Positions 1-6,474 of a DNA stretch of 12,721 bases are shown here, piece after piece (position 1 is the stretch's first letter; every line of letters starts with the position of its first letter). Made by a program: the position numbers and the translations under genes. A model generated the notes under the pieces. The model had not been told where the DNA came from, did not search any database, and saw only the letters and a list, made by a program, of their open reading frames with translations. Source of the stretch: DAOUTY01 sp964453665 (lineage in GTDB: Bacteria; Chloroflexota; Dehalococcoidia; SZUA-161); contig CAYVQT010000078.1 of NCBI GenBank assembly GCA_964453665.1, positions 1 to 12,721 on the forward strand, given 5' to 3'.

Positions 1-397
1 GAAGATGGCCGGTTTGGAGCGAAACCGGTGTCCGATTTCACCGAAATACGCAATTAGCAATTAGCGGGTATGATAAGGCCTGGATGGAGGCTGTCACACT
101 CCTTATCTCTTTACGGTACATGGTAACCGAAACCCACTGCTAACCAGATCTCAGCAAGAATAATAGGGCACAAATATATCCCGTGCAGGTTAACAAAAGT
201 CACAAAGCTCCTAATCGGGGTTAGGAAAATAAAGAGGAAATTGCGGTATTATGAGATGGATAAGAAGGGGGGAGGGGGTATCCAGGGTAGCCTGTTAGAG
301 ACTTTAGCACAACATCCCACCAGGCAGCGCCAGCTATATAGATAGAATAGATAGAATAGTATAGTATAGATAGAATTAGGGTTTGGGCAGTTCTGGC
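1..397. other. Non-coding stretch with a small hairpin and AT-rich repeats
   Basis: I see no convincing gene here. There is a perfect 7-bp inverted repeat, CCGGTTT (9-15) and AAACCGG (22-28), with a 6-nt loop and no T-tract, so it is not an obvious terminator. A purine-rich G tract lies near 267-280, and a degenerate AT-rich tandem tract at 335-378. The stretch precedes a recombinase operon, so it could hold the attachment site of the serine recombinase, but I cannot identify one. Confidence 0.5.
335..378. repeat. Degenerate tandem repeat of TAGATAGAA/TAGTATA-like units
   Basis: The tract consists of short, imperfectly repeated units built on TAGATAGAAT and TAGTATAG. The units abut with no unique spacers. 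It lies just upstream of the consensus promoter at 398-426 and could act as AT-rich upstream DNA or a protein-binding tract. The role is inferred only from position. Confidence 0.55.
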
Positions 398-426
398 TTG
401 ACAATAACGATTTCAAGGTCTATAAT
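398..426 (+). promoter_or_regulatory. Consensus sigma-70-type promoter of the recombinase operon
   Basis: TTGACA (398-403) and TATAAT (421-426) both match the consensus exactly and are separated by the ideal 17 nt. Transcription should start near 432-434, only about 8-10 nt before the ATG at 442. The candidate Shine-Dalgarno AAAGG (431-435) would then sit at the extreme 5' end of the mRNA or partly outside it. A short or almost leaderless mRNA is therefore likely. Such a strong site in front of a probable DNA-binding protein suggests repression under normal conditions, which is inference. Confidence 0.85.
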
Positions 427-441
427 TACCAAAGGTAAACT

Positions 442-738
442 ATGCGTAAACAAACAACCAAGGCTTTCAAAGTAGATGCCGAGGAATGGGCGAATTTCAT
501 CAGGGCCGCTGAGTCCTACGGAGCAACGCCAGCTGAGCTACTACGGGAGCTGGTGAAACACGTGGATGCGGCCATGAAAGGGATCGAAAGCGGTCGAATC
601 CAGAGCTTCGACGGCGACGTTTCCCGGCTGATAAGAGCGGAATTCCCCCAGCTCTCTTCCTTTCAGCTACGCGCGATGGCAGAGATTTTAATGCAAGCTG
701 CCAAAATAGGTGAAGAGGAGCGAGGAAAAGGTGAGTAG
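442..738 (+). CDS. Small ribbon-helix-helix-like protein, first gene of the recombinase operon
   Basis: This 98-aa, hydrophilic protein starts with an alternating strand-like stretch (residues 3-11, KQTTKAFKV). Two predicted helices follow (about 13-26 and 31-46), joined by a YGATPAELLRE turn. That layout resembles MetJ/Arc-type ribbon-helix-helix DNA-binding proteins. The C-terminal half (about 50-98) is helical and charged, with no recognised motif. It is the promoter-proximal gene of a four-gene unit ending in a large serine recombinase, and its 3' end overlaps the next small ORF by 8 nt. Autoregulation of the strong promoter or a directionality role would fit, but both are inferred. There is no signal peptide or membrane segment. 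The fold call rests on pattern only. Confidence 0.75.
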   Translation: MRKQTTKAFKVDAEEWANFIRAAESYGATPAELLRELVKHVDAAMKGIESGRIQSFDGDVSRLIRAEFPQLSSFQLRAMAEILMQAAKIGEEERGKGE

Positions 739-856
739 AGCGAAAAGTCTGTGGCAAGCTGATACGCCGATTCAGGTAACCAAAGAGCCGAGCGATTTTA
801 GGAAGCAGCCTGTTGACCGGCTAAGCTGGTGGAAGGCGGTGGTTACGAGGGAGTAA
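731..856 (+). CDS. 41-aa small ORF overlapping both the upstream stop and the downstream RBS
   Basis: A GTG codon at 731 opens a 41-codon frame ending at TAA 854-856. It overlaps the end of the 98-aa gene by 8 nt (its stop TAG is at 736-738). A purine-rich GAGGAAAAG just upstream could serve as ribosome-binding site. Its last codons contain the GAGGGAG that serves the next gene, whose ATG follows 4 nt after the stop. The product is basic and polar, begins MSRAKSLWQ and ends with a tryptophan-rich LSWWKAVVTRE tail. No family is recognised. The tight packing suggests translational coupling, but the ORF is short and could be just a translated spacer. Confidence 0.5.
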   Translation: MSRAKSLWQADTPIQVTKEPSDFRKQPVDRLSWWKAVVTRE

Positions 857-860
857 TGAA

Positions 861-1571
861 ATGAGCAGCGAACTGTTGACGCGGTATATAGAGGCTGGCT
901 TTCCCCACTTCAAGCAGATGTCGGGGCTGCCAGAGTGGCTGGTGCCAGATGTAACCGAGGTCGCGCGCAAGCTGGGCGACCAGGGCATGCTGGAGCTCGC
1001 TGAGCCTCTGGGTCTTTCCGACCGGCTGGAGTCCTTCCTGGCTGAGGCTCCCGAGGTAGACAGCCTTCCAATCGAGATATGGCAGGAAGGCATTGGACAA
1101 TGGCAGGCAATCCATCATGTACTGCCTGTGGCCATGGCTCTCCTTCGCGCGTGCGAGAAGATCGAAGCCCTGGAACGTCGGGGCGGACTCGTGGCAGATG
1201 TTGCTTCGATAGTACACGGCCTGGCGACAATCGCTTATGCCACTTTTGACTCCCATGGTGGTAAAATACTGGACAGGCTGGCGGTTATCCTGGGTGGCAG
1301 CCCGGCGGAGCCAGCGGCGTTGCTGGACAGGTACGTTAGAGCGCTGGAGAACGGCGACAACGATACCCTGGCCAGCATCGAGGAGTGTATTTTACAGCAC
1401 CCGACCTGGTCGGAATGGACAAAAAGACTATTAGCTGAGGGTATGGCACTCCCGTTTATGCCCCGGGTGATCGGGATAGGTCCCGTCCCTACGAGTGAGC
1501 TAATCCGGCTGCTGGCCGCTATGATTGTGGAGGTGGTAAATGCTGACCGTATCCGAGATACTGGGAATTGA
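861..1571 (+). CDS. Hypothetical protein of the recombinase operon
   Basis: This is a 236-aa, mostly alpha-helical, slightly acidic protein that I do not recognise. The start is supported by GAGGGAG at 847-853. Tryptophans are scattered through the N-terminal half (for example LPEWLVPD near residue 23 and IEIWQEGIGQWQ near 72). A moderately hydrophobic helix lies around residues 85-95, but there is no clear membrane segment, signal peptide, catalytic motif or cysteine cluster. The 3' end overlaps the start of the serine recombinase gene by 32 nt, and that gene's ribosome-binding site lies inside this one, so the two are probably translationally coupled. An accessory role in recombination (directionality factor or recombinase partner) is suggested by position alone. 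Confidence 0.75.
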   Translation: MSSELLTRYIEAGFPHFKQMSGLPEWLVPDVTEVARKLGDQGMLELAEPLGLSDRLESFLAEAPEVDSLPIEIWQEGIGQWQAIHHVLPVAMALLRACEKIEALERRGGLVADVASIVHGLATIAYATFDSHGGKILDRLAVILGGSPAEPAALLDRYVRALENGDNDTLASIEECILQHPTWSEWTKRLLAEGMALPFMPRVIGIGPVPTSELIRLLAAMIVEVVNADRIRDTGN

Positions 1572-3690
1572 GAAGGAGAAGATTGCCCGGCGCCAGCCCA
1601 GCGAAGAAGACCTGAGGCGGATTCCACTGGAGCGGCCGGGCAGAATATTTGGCCGTCTTTCCGACCCCAAGCAGCTCCAGGAAAGCCTTCAGAGCATGGC
1701 TGAACTGGCTGCCCTGGTCAGGCTGGCAAGGCAGGATGGCTTTCACACCGAACTCACACCCGAGGAGGTAGAGAGGCGACTTGAGGTCCTTCAGCTGGGT
1801 GACCGTGATGCCCTGCGCTACTGGGTTGACGGGCAATTAATCGTAGACCTGCGCGACCTGGGAATAAGCGGCCGTCTGGGTCCGGATAAACGGCCGGCCC
1901 TGGCGGAGTTCATGTCAGACCTGAAGCGGGGTGAAGCCCAGGAGGTCACCGGCACCATCTATCTCTCCTCAGAGGGTTTAAGCCGGCTGTCGAGAGACCA
2001 GGACCGGATAATCGGGGCACAACTGCTTAAGCTCATGAAGGAAGCCAACTGCCGGGTGCGGACACCTTTTACTATATTCAATCCCCGCATCGAGGCTGAT
2101 TGGAAAGAGCTGCGCGAGGGGTTTGAGGATGCGGCCAGAGAGAGCCGGCATCTTCAAGAGAGGCATTTCGGCCCTAAAAAGAGGGAGAAGGCGAGTAAGG
2201 GGGAGCATGTCGGCTCTCAGGTTCCACCCGGCTTCATTATTGAGATCAAGGGCTACAAGAGCAATGGAAGTTACATCTTCGGGAAATGGTTGCCCTACCC
2301 GCCTCATGCTGAGATAGACGTTAAAATCCTCGAGGAATATGTGCGCCAGCAGGGTAGCAAGTACCGGGCGGCGCAGGCCCTGCACGGAGTGATCTTTCCC
2401 TTTTTCCCACAGGAGCTTAAATACATGGAGACGCGCTCGTCGCTGCGCAATTGCCTCAAGAGTGGCGAGGGTTATATCATCACCCCCGAGGTCATTGACG
2501 GACTTGCCCACCAACTGGCCTTGATCGGGATATGGAAGTGGGCGGATATCATGATCGAGAATAACCACCCCGCCGTTGTCCCGGTAAACCTCTTCGGTGA
2601 AGCATATCAGTTAGCTAACAGGTGCGGCGGGAAGCCCAGGGGACGCGCCGCCTATTATGAACCTCTCGACTGGGACGGCCTGCTTTGGTGCGTTAATCAT
2701 GAGACCCCCCGCCATCTCTCGGGCCACAGTTCCAATGGCACCTGGGTATGCGACCATGACTACCATAATGGCACTGGGCCTATCTGCCTGAAGATCAACC
2801 ACAGGATTATCAGTGATCCTCTCACCAAAGAGTTTCTACATTGCCTGGACCTCCGGTCATATGCCAGAGAAGTCTTTGATGAACTGCAGAGCAGGGCTAT
2901 GGCAACTGAGGATGAAGAGGCAAGACGCAAGCGTCAGGAAGCGCAGCTTAGGAACCGTCTTACCAATCTCGAAAGCTATCTGGGCTGCTGTGACCTGGAG
3001 CTGGAGGAGAGCTACCGCCGGCAGATAAAGCAGGCGAAGGCTGAGCTTCGGTCTCTGCAGCAGAAACCGCTGCCTTCGCCCATAACCGTGGCAGATATTA
3101 ACAGGGTGCGACATTTCCTGGAAAACCTTGAATATGAATGGCAAAAACTCTCTCCAAGCCTGCGCAATCGTCTGCTCAAACTGCTCGTCGATCGTGTCGA
3201 AATATTTCATGACCGGCATCATATTGAGGCAGTAATCACCTGGAAGATAGGGTTTAGACAGAGAATCGACATCGAGCGGCCGGTGGGGAGCTCCAGGAAG
3301 GACCGTCACTGGACCAGGGAGGATGATGATCTGCTTCGGATGCTGTGGCCGACGTCGACTGATGAGGTGCTTTTGGCTGCCTTCCCGAGCAGGACATGGA
3401 GTGGCATCAGGTCCAAAGCATTAAAACTCGGCTTGATGCGGCAGACGCGTCACTACCCGCCCCAGTGGAAGCCGTGGACAGGTAGCGATGATGCCAGGCT
3501 GGCTGCATTATATGTTACAGAAACGCCTGTAGATGCTATCGCTGCCGAGTTGGGCCGCAGCAAACAGGCTGTCCTCAATAGAGCATGTCTGCTCAAAATA
3601 AGTAGACCCAGGGAAGTAAGATTCCCTGAGCCAAGGCCGGTATGGGAAGTCCAAAACTTCTATGGTTTAGAGGCGGTGAGTTCGTCGTAA
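1540..3690 (+). CDS. Large serine recombinase with C-terminal Myb/SANT-like repeats
   Basis: This 716-aa protein is a site-specific DNA recombinase of the large serine family. The N-terminal catalytic domain shows FGRLSDPKQ (residues 37-45), in which Ser41 is the predicted nucleophile and Arg39 the conserved arginine. DLGISGR (106-112) and LSRLSRD (147-153) match other family motifs. The recombinase domain follows at about 225-340. A zinc-ribbon-like segment has C384-x2-H387, C404 and C416, with one cysteine replaced by histidine. A coiled coil spans about 445-508. Two tryptophan-led helical units near 590-632 and 644-687 (HWTREDDDLL, PWTGSDDARL) resemble Myb/SANT repeats and are unusual for the family. 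About 60 residues between the nucleophile and DLGISGR look longer than usual. GGAGGTGG just before ATG 1540 supports the start. The gene converges on, and overlaps by 31 bp, the tyrosine recombinase. Confidence 0.88.
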   Translation: MLTVSEILGIEKEKIARRQPSEEDLRRIPLERPGRIFGRLSDPKQLQESLQSMAELAALVRLARQDGFHTELTPEEVERRLEVLQLGDRDALRYWVDGQLIVDLRDLGISGRLGPDKRPALAEFMSDLKRGEAQEVTGTIYLSSEGLSRLSRDQDRIIGAQLLKLMKEANCRVRTPFTIFNPRIEADWKELREGFEDAARESRHLQERHFGPKKREKASKGEHVGSQVPPGFIIEIKGYKSNGSYIFGKWLPYPPHAEIDVKILEEYVRQQGSKYRAAQALHGVIFPFFPQELKYMETRSSLRNCLKSGEGYIITPEVIDGLAHQLALIGIWKWADIMIENNHPAVVPVNLFGEAYQLANRCGGKPRGRAAYYEPLDWDGLLWCVNHETPRHLSGHSSNGTWVCDHDYHNGTGPICLKINHRIISDPLTKEFLHCLDLRSYAREVFDELQSRAMATEDEEARRKRQEAQLRNRLTNLESYLGCCDLELEESYRRQIKQAKAELRSLQQKPLPSPITVADINRVRHFLENLEYEWQKLSPSLRNRLLKLLVDRVEIFHDRHHIEAVITWKIGFRQRIDIERPVGSSRKDRHWTREDDDLLRMLWPTSTDEVLLAAFPSRTWSGIRSKALKLGLMRQTRHYPPQWKPWTGSDDARLAALYVTETPVDAIAAELGRSKQAVLNRACLLKISRPREVRFPEPRPVWEVQNFYGLEAVSSS

Positions 3691-4571
3691 CGACCCACCA
3701 TTTGCAGTGTAGTATGACCAAGGATCTGCTGTAACCGGAATACATCGCCACATCTGTGATTTAAAAACCGTGTAGCATATGAATGACGGCAGAGATGGGC
3801 ATGCAGTCTGGGTACCCCTGCCCGTTTGCCCCAGCGACTCAAAATTAGCTTTATTGCGTTGGCGGACAGCCGCCTGCCGTCCAGGGTTAGAAACAGGAAA
3901 TCCTGTGTCCGCGTTACAGGCTGCGGCCGGAAATGAAAAACATACCGCCATAGCATCTTCTGGGCGAGGGAACCGAGAGGTACGATTCTTTCTTTATTAC
4001 CCTTGCCCGATACTTTGAGATATCCTTCTTCTATGTGGGCGTTCTCAAACGAGAGGCCGGACAGCTCACTTAGTCTGATCCCGGTATCGAGAAAGGTGGT
4101 AAGGATAGCGATATCACGGCACCCCAGGGCGGTGAGCGGGTTCTGGGCACTGATAAGGGCATCGATCTCCTCGTCGGTAAGCGGGTCGATGATGTTCCTG
4201 GGTGTCTTGGGCAACTTAACGTTAGCGAGGAGATTATCCGGGGTATAGCCTTCGGCTACCAGCCAGGAGGCAAACGCCTTCAGCGCTCGTACCTTGCCCT
4301 GGACGGTAAATGGAGACACCTCCCGGCTCTGCTCATGTACAATAAACTCGCGCACAGTTGCTGGGTTGAATTCTGCGAGGACAGCCTCCCTGCCGGTAGA
4401 TCGGAGAAATCTCACGAAATCGAGAAGCATTTCCTCATACCACGATATCGTTTTAGGCGACCTGCCCTCTGCCTTCTTAGAGTAGGTGAAGTGCGAGATG
4501 AGCTTAACCAAGTCCAGATTAGGCATGTCGAGATCAGTCCACTTTAGATTTGTTCTATTTGGCCTTAGCAT
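3660..4571 (-). CDS. Tyrosine recombinase / phage-type integrase (XerC/D-like)
   Basis: This is a complete tyrosine recombinase that cuts and rejoins DNA through a 3'-phosphotyrosine. Counting from the ATG at 4571 it has 303 aa, normal for the XerC/XerD/integrase group. An N-terminal SAM-like core-binding domain covers about 17-110. The catalytic set is intact: Arg166 (DTGIRLSEL), Lys190 (SGKGNK), His259-x2-Arg262 (HLCRH), His286 (LGHTT) and Tyr295 (GRYDEL). The frame is open up to an ATG at 4682, but that start lies inside a terminator hairpin. The 4571 start has AAAGG about 12 nt upstream. The gene lies beside a tRNA-Lys 3' fragment, which points to integration into tRNA-Lys. It could instead be a chromosomal Xer-like protein, although context favours an element integrase. 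Confidence 0.88.
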   Translation of the reverse strand: MLRPNRTNLKWTDLDMPNLDLVKLISHFTYSKKAEGRSPKTISWYEEMLLDFVRFLRSTGREAVLAEFNPATVREFIVHEQSREVSPFTVQGKVRALKAFASWLVAEGYTPDNLLANVKLPKTPRNIIDPLTDEEIDALISAQNPLTALGCRDIAILTTFLDTGIRLSELSGLSFENAHIEEGYLKVSGKGNKERIVPLGSLAQKMLWRYVFHFRPQPVTRTQDFLFLTLDGRRLSANAIKLILSRWGKRAGVPRLHAHLCRHSYATRFLNHRCGDVFRLQQILGHTTLQMVGRYDELTASKP

Positions 4572-4572
4572 A

Positions 4573-4613
4573 TACTTGCCCGCCTTTCTTTGGAATTGTC
4601 TGCCAGGCAAGTA
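4573..4613. repeat. 8-bp inverted repeat upstream of the integrase gene
   Basis: TACTTGCC (4573-4580) and GGCAAGTA (4606-4613) form a perfect 8-bp inverted repeat with a 25-nt spacer. It lies immediately upstream of the chosen integrase start and covers its ribosome-binding region. It could be an operator, an mRNA hairpin masking the start, or a recombinase arm-type site. Confidence 0.5.
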
Positions 4614-4628
4614 AGGAGGGTGATAGGG

Positions 4629-4659
4629 CCCTGAATTTTTTGAATAATCAGGGTGTCGT
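4629..4659. repeat. Candidate att-like dyad with a copy of the tRNA-Lys anticodon/variable region
   Basis: CCCTGA (4629-4634) and TCAGGG (4648-4653) flank a 13-nt AT-rich spacer, and resemble the expected anticodon stem CCTGA/TCAGG of tRNA-Lys. The right arm extends into TAATCAGGGTGTCGT (4645-4659), identical over 15 nt to the minus-strand tRNA-Lys fragment at 4764-4778, so the two copies are inverted relative to each other. Tyrosine integrases commonly cross over in tRNA anticodon loops, with the stem halves as core sites. This may be a second or remnant attachment site. Confidence 0.5.
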
Positions 4660-4666
4660 TTGTGGG

Positions 4667-4702
4667 TAAAAAGAGAAACCACCCTGTTTCCGGGGTGGTT
4701 TC
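4667..4702 (-). terminator. Rho-independent terminator downstream of the tRNA-Lys 3' part
   Basis: The perfect 10-bp inverted repeat GAAACCACCC (4675-4684) / GGGTGGTTTC (4693-4702) has an 8-nt loop. On the minus strand it is followed by TCTTTTTA. It sits about 35 nt beyond the CCA end of the tRNA-Lys fragment on the same strand, as expected for the native terminator of that tRNA gene. The plus-strand orientation lacks a good T-tract. Confidence 0.8.
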
Positions 4703-4737
4703 CTTCAGCTTCGAGCTAGCTTCGGATTATCTTGATT

Positions 4738-4782
4738 TGGTGAGCCGTGTGAGATTCGAACTCACGACACCCTGATTAAAAG
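4738..4782 (-). pseudogene. 3' portion of a tRNA-Lys(UUU) gene (attachment-site junction)
   Basis: Read on the minus strand, the segment contains C32, U33, anticodon UUU and AA. The 3' strand of the anticodon stem (TCAGG), a 5-nt variable loop (GTGTC), a perfect T stem GTGAG/CTCAC around TTCGAAT, the acceptor 3' strand ACGGCTC, the discriminator A and an encoded CCA follow. The sequence upstream (higher coordinates) does not supply the matching anticodon-stem strand CCTGA or a D arm. A GAGCCG six-mer lies only 16 nt away, too close for a normal tRNA. The break just 5' of the anticodon loop is typical of an integrase crossover in tRNA genes. An intact tRNA-Lys copy would be expected at the other end of the element. 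Confidence 0.75.
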
Positions 4783-5042
4783 GTTGTGTAGTGTTTTTCG
4801 GCTCAAGGATCCGTTTTTGAACCTGACGACCGCTGATCTCTCAGTGGAGTCCGGGTGTCACTTTTCAAGCCCTCTGCAGCCTATTATTGCGCTCTTCTAG
4901 TGAAATTACAGGATTTGTGCGATGTGTCTGTGCAGTTATTCCGAGGAAATCATTAGCTTGCATATCCTATGTTATAATCGAATTGTCGAGATATATTCTA
5001 TATTATAATTCTTTAAGTTGGCGCTGGGAGACGGTTTTAAAG
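4783..5042. other. Intergenic stretch between the tRNA-Lys fragment and the Crp-corrinoid gene
   Basis: No gene is supported here. An open frame extends from an ATG at 4887 into the downstream gene, but its first 52 codons match no domain and run through AT-rich promoter-like DNA. An imperfect dyad CCGCTGA/TCAGTGG lies at 4830-4847. GGGTGTC at 4853-4859 repeats 7 nt of the tRNA-derived motif. Two TATAAT hexamers occur at 4973-4978 and 5004-5009. Confidence 0.55.
4983..5009 (+). promoter_or_regulatory. Possible promoter of the Crp-corrinoid fusion gene
   Basis: TATAAT at 5004-5009 is preceded by TTGTCG at 4983-4988, a partial -35 match with a short 15-nt spacer. A second TATAAT at 4973-4978 has no recognisable -35. 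Weak -35 elements would suit an activator-dependent promoter. The stretch also carries ATATA-N3-TATAT (4991-5003) and the octamer TCTATATT (4997-5004), which recurs in the dyad before the corrinoid protein gene. Confidence 0.4.
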
Positions 5043-6344
5043 ATGGTTATCTTTGGTGAAATAGGGCAGAATCAGAGGTTGAATATTCTCGAACTCATTG
5101 AGGAATCACACTCTGGCAGGCTTGAGCGTTATGAGAAAGGTGATGTGCTCTTCTGGCAGGGAGAACCCGGTGAATATGCATTTGTGATAAAAAAGGGGAA
5201 AGTGAAAATATATCCTATCTCAGATAGAGGCAAGTCACACACATACGATATTGCCGGTGCGGGACGCCTGGTTGGGGCAAGTGCGTTGTTGCTCGGAAGT
5301 AATTACCATTCAATGGCCGAGGCGCTGGAGAATACAGATATCTATGTTATAACTCAGGCTGAATTTGAACATTTTCTGGCAGATAGTTCCCCATTCTCAA
5401 TGGCTGTGATGAGAGAGCTGGCCCAGACTGTACAATTACTCGCGGATCAGGTGGAGGAGCTAAGTCTTCTAAACGTTCACAATCGATTGGAAAGATGCTT
5501 GGCAAGATTGGCTGAACAATATGGCGTAATAAATGATGATGGAATTAAGATCGACCTGGGCGTTACGCATCAAGAGCTGGCAGACATGATTGCTGCTAAT
5601 CGCAGCACAGTAACCTTTCATCTGAATAAATTAAAGCAGGAAGGGCTCTTGTGGAGTCGTGGAAGGCACCTGTATCTGACGCTTCCGGAGCATGTTGAAG
5701 TCCTTCAGAACATTAAAGCCTCAGTGGTTGAATATGACCGTGAAAGTGCGGAGATATGGGCCAAAAAGGCAGTTGAACTCAGGGTGGACCCGCTTAAAGC
5801 CCTGGATGCCCTGTCAGCGGGCATCAGGCAAGTCGATGACGGGTATGCACTGGGTGCTCTCGGACTTCCCGAGATTATGGGTGCGGCAGTAGCGATGGAG
5901 CGAGCCCTGCCGATAATAGTGGGAGAGATGGCAAATCAAGGTGGAACGTTAAAGGCATTGGGAACGGTTGTGATCGGAACTGTGCATGGCGACATCCATG
6001 ATATAGGCAAAACTATGGTATCTACATTATTGACGGGCGAAGGTTTTCATGTGATTGATTTGGGCGTGGACGTTTCTAGAGAGCGATTCGTAACGGGAAC
6101 TCAAGAACACTTACCTGAGATTATAGCGATATCGGCGCTAATGAGCACAACTGCGCCTGAGATAGAAAAGATAGTCAAGGATTTGAGAGAGGATGAAATA
6201 GGAAGCGGAGTGAAGGTAATGGTAGGTGGCGGTGCTATAACCAGGCAGCTTGCGGTGGACACCGGAGCGGACGGTTATGCCCCGACCGCGCGTCGCGCAG
6301 TGGAAATGGCGAGACGGTTGGTCGGTGCAAGGCCTCGATCATAG
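5043..6344 (+). CDS. Crp/Fnr-type regulator fused to a corrinoid (B12)-binding protein
   Basis: From ATG 5043 the protein has 433 aa and joins two complete modules. Residues about 20-130 form a cyclic-nucleotide-binding-like beta-barrel, followed by a dimerisation helix (about 120-155). Residues 165-215 form a Crp-type winged helix (VTHQELADMIAANRSTVTFHLNKL). The Glu and Arg that contact cAMP in CRP are absent (GASALLLGSNYHSM) and there is no Fnr cysteine cluster, so neither cAMP nor Fe-S sensing is expected. Residues 220-305 are the helical cap of methyltransferase corrinoid proteins (GLPEIMGAA), and 307-430 the Rossmann-like B12 domain with DIHDIG (317-322), cobalt ligand His319, SALMSTT and GGGAIT. 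The C-terminal half is paralogous to the neighbouring corrinoid protein. A cytoplasmic regulator reading corrinoid or methyl-corrinoid state is inferred. GGGAGA lies about 10 nt before the start. Confidence 0.88.
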   Translation: MVIFGEIGQNQRLNILELIEESHSGRLERYEKGDVLFWQGEPGEYAFVIKKGKVKIYPISDRGKSHTYDIAGAGRLVGASALLLGSNYHSMAEALENTDIYVITQAEFEHFLADSSPFSMAVMRELAQTVQLLADQVEELSLLNVHNRLERCLARLAEQYGVINDDGIKIDLGVTHQELADMIAANRSTVTFHLNKLKQEGLLWSRGRHLYLTLPEHVEVLQNIKASVVEYDRESAEIWAKKAVELRVDPLKALDALSAGIRQVDDGYALGALGLPEIMGAAVAMERALPIIVGEMANQGGTLKALGTVVIGTVHGDIHDIGKTMVSTLLTGEGFHVIDLGVDVSRERFVTGTQEHLPEIIAISALMSTTAPEIEKIVKDLREDEIGSGVKVMVGGGAITRQLAVDTGADGYAPTARRAVEMARRLVGARPRS

Positions 6345-6474
6345 TGGCGGTGCAAACTGCCAATCCTCGATAAGTTGAATTCCTCAATATATCTGCTGTA
6401 ACCGCTTTATACCTCAGGCAAAAACTTCATCCATTGTCGCCAAGACGACAGACAGGCTTCAAGAGATCATCCAT

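Noticed and set aside
251..298. 15-codon ORF upstream of the recombinase operon.
   Set aside because: It is very short, has low-complexity composition, and no coding support.
335..378. CRISPR-like array.
   Set aside because: The units are short, degenerate and adjacent, with no unique spacers and no cas genes.
4572..4682. Longer 340-aa start for the tyrosine recombinase at 4682.
   Set aside because: That ATG lies inside the terminator hairpin 4675-4702, and the extra 37 residues match no integrase domain. The ATG at 4571 gives a normal 303-aa protein.
4738..4804. A complete but D-armless tRNA-Lys using GAGCCG (minus strand of 4799-4804) as the 5' acceptor strand.
   Set aside because: Only 16 nt separate it from the anticodon loop, and no anticodon-stem 5' strand is present. 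A broken 3' fragment is the simpler reading.
4887..5042. Longer start for the Crp-corrinoid fusion, adding 52 residues with several cysteines that could suggest an Fnr-like cluster.
   Set aside because: The stretch contains promoter-like TATAAT boxes and AT-rich DNA, has no domain match, and the ATG at 5043 has a better ribosome-binding site. The extra cysteines are probably not translated.
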